A DNA stretch of 17,131 bases from Ignavibacteria bacterium UBA2373 (GTDB lineage Bacteria > Bacteroidota > Ignavibacteria > Kapaibacteriales > UBA961): positions 1 through 17,131 of the forward strand of contig DDTD01000054.1 of NCBI GenBank assembly GCA_002344005.1. Direction: 5' to 3'. Within the stretch, counting starts at the first letter, position 1, and every line of letters starts with the position of its first letter. The notes under the pieces were generated by a model. That model did not search any database, was not told the origin of the DNA, and was given only the letters and a program-made list of their open reading frames with translations. This document shows, piece after piece, positions 15,802 to 17,131 of the stretch. The position numbers and the translations under genes are program-made.

Positions 15802-16345
15802 GCGTTGATCCGCTGTGGGAAGAGCAAAGACCGTGGAATGTCTATCATTACTCGCTAATAATCCATTAATTTTAAAAGATCATACGGAAAAAAATCCCAT
15901 AGCCGTTTTAGTTTACGCCATTGCAGCTGCTTGGGAGGGTGCTGCTTTTACAGTAGCAGCAATAGGATCATTGCTTTATGGAGGTGTTCATTATGCAGAT
16001 AATAGTACAGTTACAACTGTAGATGACATACTGAAGGACGCAAGACCAGAAAGTAAAACCAGAGGACGTTCGAATATTTGGACAAAAATAGGAACAGAAG
16101 AAACAGCAGAAGAAGATTTTGAGAAATTAACAGGTTAGGAAGGCAAAACAAAAGAGGGACAACCGCCTAAAGAATTACCCGACGGAAGCAAAGCAATCGT
16201 AATACCTGAAAGCTCATCAGAAGGTGTGCCTACTTTGCAAGTTCAGCATCCAGACAAAGCTTTTACAAAAATACGTTATCGTGAAGTAGGCGAAAAAAGT
16301 AAAAAAGAAAAAAACAAGGAAGGTGATAAAAAATCCGAAAATTAG
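15786..16345 (+). pseudogene. Displaced Rhs toxin tip with a frameshift and an internal stop
   Basis: The Rhs core is read in one frame to YHYSL, but the expected continuation NNPLILKDHTEKNPI lies in the -1 frame. One missing A in CTA(A)ATAATCCA (around 15856-15858) explains it. The tip then runs through a hydrophobic pre-toxin stretch (VLVYAIAAAWEGAAFTVAA), a basic segment (SKTRGRSNIW) and EEDFEKLTG, meets TAG at 16136-16138, and continues open in the same frame for 68 codons to TAG at 16343-16345. This last part includes LPDGSKAIVIPESS, GVPTLQVQ and TKIRYR, a pattern I recall from C-termini of polymorphic toxins. The catalytic activity is not recognised. A GTG at 15815 could start a 107-residue product in the tip frame, but two lesions argue for a pseudogene. 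It precedes a putative immunity gene by 23 bp. Confidence 0.75.
15789..15851 (+). repeat. Rhs core scar, copy A of a 63-bp direct repeat
   Basis: In frame 0 this segment encodes GSFLSVDPLWEEQRPWNVYHY, trimmed here from the GRFLSxDPL signature of the Rhs-associated core. It matches 16818-16880 at 60 of 63 bases. The three differences (AGC/AGA, CCG/CCT, GTC/GTT) are all at third codon positions and two are silent. Confidence 0.9.
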
Positions 16346-16368
16346 TTGTTAATTTATTAGATAAAAAA

Positions 16369-16770
16369 ATGCAATACACAACGACAGACCAAATGATACT
16401 TATTGAGCATCCGCTCTTACCATTAAGAGCGGGGATTATATACTCGACTTATGATGACGAAGGTTTTAAAATAGTGTTTCGAGATTTAGACTCAAAAGAA
16501 GCACCAAAAATAGTGATTCGTTTTGATACAGTATTAGCAATTCAAGATATTGATGAAATAGTCAGGACAAAAATTAAATATAATCGTAATAAACAGGGTG
16601 CTTTTTTTGAATTGAGAGACTCGAATTACTTAAAATATTTTTATTCGATTGCTAATAGTATGTATGAAGAATTTGAAACTGTTAAACATTATTTGTTCTT
16701 TTCAAATTTATCTGCCATTGACATACTCACACTCGTTGAACCTAATATATATCTATTAGATGAGGAATAG
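16369..16770 (+). CDS. Putative immunity protein of the second Rhs module
   Basis: A 133-residue intact protein, MQYTTTDQMILIEHPLLPLR at the start and IYLLDEE at the end, predicted soluble and cytoplasmic, with no family that I recognise. It starts 23 bp after the end of the broken toxin tip, the standard place for the cognate immunity gene. It is open and undamaged although the toxin is broken, as expected if it still protects against intact toxins from relatives. A following Rhs scar begins within a few bases of its TAG at 16768-16770. The function rests on context alone. Confidence 0.6.
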   Translation: MQYTTTDQMILIEHPLLPLRAGIIYSTYDDEGFKIVFRDLDSKEAPKIVIRFDTVLAIQDIDEIVRTKIKYNRNKQGAFFELRDSNYLKYFYSIANSMYEEFETVKHYLFFSNLSAIDILTLVEPNIYLLDEE

Positions 16771-17002
16771 CGAAAGTGATTGCTGATCATGGTGTCAGTA
16801 AATATGAAGCAGAGACAGGCAGATTTCTAAGCGTTGATCCGCTGTGGGAAGAGCAAAGACCTTGGAATGTTTATCATTACATGGAAGGTTCAACCGGTCA
16901 TGCAAAAAGAGCGGTAATTACACACCCAAATACAAACAGCCCGAAGACGCAAGTGGGAGAACTACAACAAATAAAGCAGATAATCATATAAATCAACATT
17001 AA
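16764..17002 (+). pseudogene. Second displaced Rhs tip, truncated and out of frame
   Basis: Frame 0 reads IAKVIADHGVSKYEAETGRF, then the LSVDPLWEEQRPWNVYHY core, directly after the previous immunity gene. The upstream part (DHGVSKYEAETG) is longer than in copy A. After YHY, frame 0 continues only as a low-complexity tail to TAA at 16989-16991. The -1 frame gives a more protein-like end, HGRFNRSCKKSGNYTPKYKQ, then PEDASGRTTTNKADNHINQH and TAA at 17000-17002, four bases before the next ATG. The expected NNPL segment and most of a toxin domain are missing, so a deletion joined core to toxin C-terminus. Which frame was native is inferred. Confidence 0.65.
16818..16880 (+). repeat. Rhs core scar, copy B of the 63-bp direct repeat
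   Basis: The segment is 60/63 identical to 15789-15851, with copies 1,029 bp apart and in the same orientation. In frame 0 it keeps the normal Rhs residues (GRFLSVDPLW), whereas copy A has Ser in place of Arg. After base 16880 the two copies diverge completely, as at the core/tip boundary of Rhs proteins. Confidence 0.9.
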
Positions 17003-17006
17003 TTAA

Positions 17007-17131
17007 ATGATAAACCTTAATAAAATACTAAATGAATCAAATGTATATTCTGTAGAGTATAGTGGTTTATGGTCTATAAAATTATCAGTATCAAATACTA
17101 GTGCTATTTATGATAATTTTCCAGATATAAC
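17007..17131 (+). CDS. N-terminal part of a third putative immunity protein, cut by the window edge
   Basis: An ATG at 17007 opens a frame that stays open to the end of the window (41 codons), starting MINLNKILNESNVYSVEYSG. It lies four bases after the stop of the truncated toxin tail, repeating the tip-then-small-gene order of the previous module. The composition is strongly AT-rich. No family can be assigned from this fragment, and the full length is unknown. Confidence 0.5.
   Translation, partial: MINLNKILNESNVYSVEYSGLWSIKLSVSNTSAIYDNFPDI

Noticed and set aside
15840..15865. Programmed -1 ribosomal frameshift linking Rhs core to toxin tip
   Set aside because: The frame change is -1 in both modules, but no X-XXY-YYZ slippery heptamer, strong downstream hairpin or internal Shine-Dalgarno sequence is visible at the junctions. 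In copy A a one-base deletion explains it and a TAG follows later, so decay is simpler.
16776..16991. A 71-residue protein starting at the GTG at 16776 as a real gene
   Set aside because: It starts in the middle of an Rhs core module and ends in a low-complexity tail; it is better described as part of a truncated Rhs pseudogene.
1..17131. CRISPR arrays, insertion sequences, integrase or attachment sites, tRNA genes
   Set aside because: Looked for repeats at regular spacing, transposase or integrase motifs and cloverleaf-like segments; the only clear long direct repeat is the pair of Rhs core scars.

Overview
The window most likely comes from a member of the Bacteroidota/Chlorobiota (FCB) lineage, for example an Ignavibacteria- or Kapabacteria-like bacterium. 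The evidence is a protein with a C-terminal type IX secretion (Por) sorting domain, a DUF4249 lipoprotein, and many starts without a Shine-Dalgarno sequence. Phylum-level placement is an inference from gene content; no rRNA or tRNA gene is visible.

Layout. Bases 1-141 hold the tail of a gene cut by the left edge. Next come a minus-strand secreted multidomain T9SS protein (299-2617) and a divergent periplasmic prolyl oligopeptidase (2800-4884). A minus-strand YihY/BrkB membrane protein (4937-5800) is divergent from asparaginyl-tRNA synthetase (6034-7386). A bidirectional terminator then separates asnS from three minus-strand genes, read right to left: a phosphoglucomutase/phosphomannomutase (9042-10439), a small His/Cys-rich exported protein (8541-8876) and a His-tagged lipoprotein (7489-8355). 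The last two look like a metal-related pair, and each has an inverted repeat at its putative promoter. Then on the plus strand come an orphan DUF4249 lipoprotein (10700-11587), a protein made of twelve exact 34-residue TPR units (11826-13253), a vanadium-haloperoxidase/PAP2-type enzyme with the full vanadate or phosphate pocket (13307-14629) and a DUF2461 protein (14673-15371).

The right end (15439-17131) is the accessory part. It reads as a decaying array of displaced Rhs polymorphic-toxin tips and putative immunity genes: orphan immunity-like gene, Rhs core scar plus frameshifted toxin tip, second immunity-like gene, second Rhs core scar plus truncated tip, and a third immunity-like gene running off the edge. 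The two scars share a 63-bp segment with 60 identical bases. All three differences are at third codon positions. No full rhs gene is inside the window; the donor is expected nearby, probably to the right.

Only the Rhs array and the metal-related pair suggest genes acting together. The remaining genes are housekeeping or envelope genes with their own promoters or terminators. No stretch longer than 300 bases lacks a gene. No CRISPR array, insertion sequence, tRNA or rRNA was recognised.
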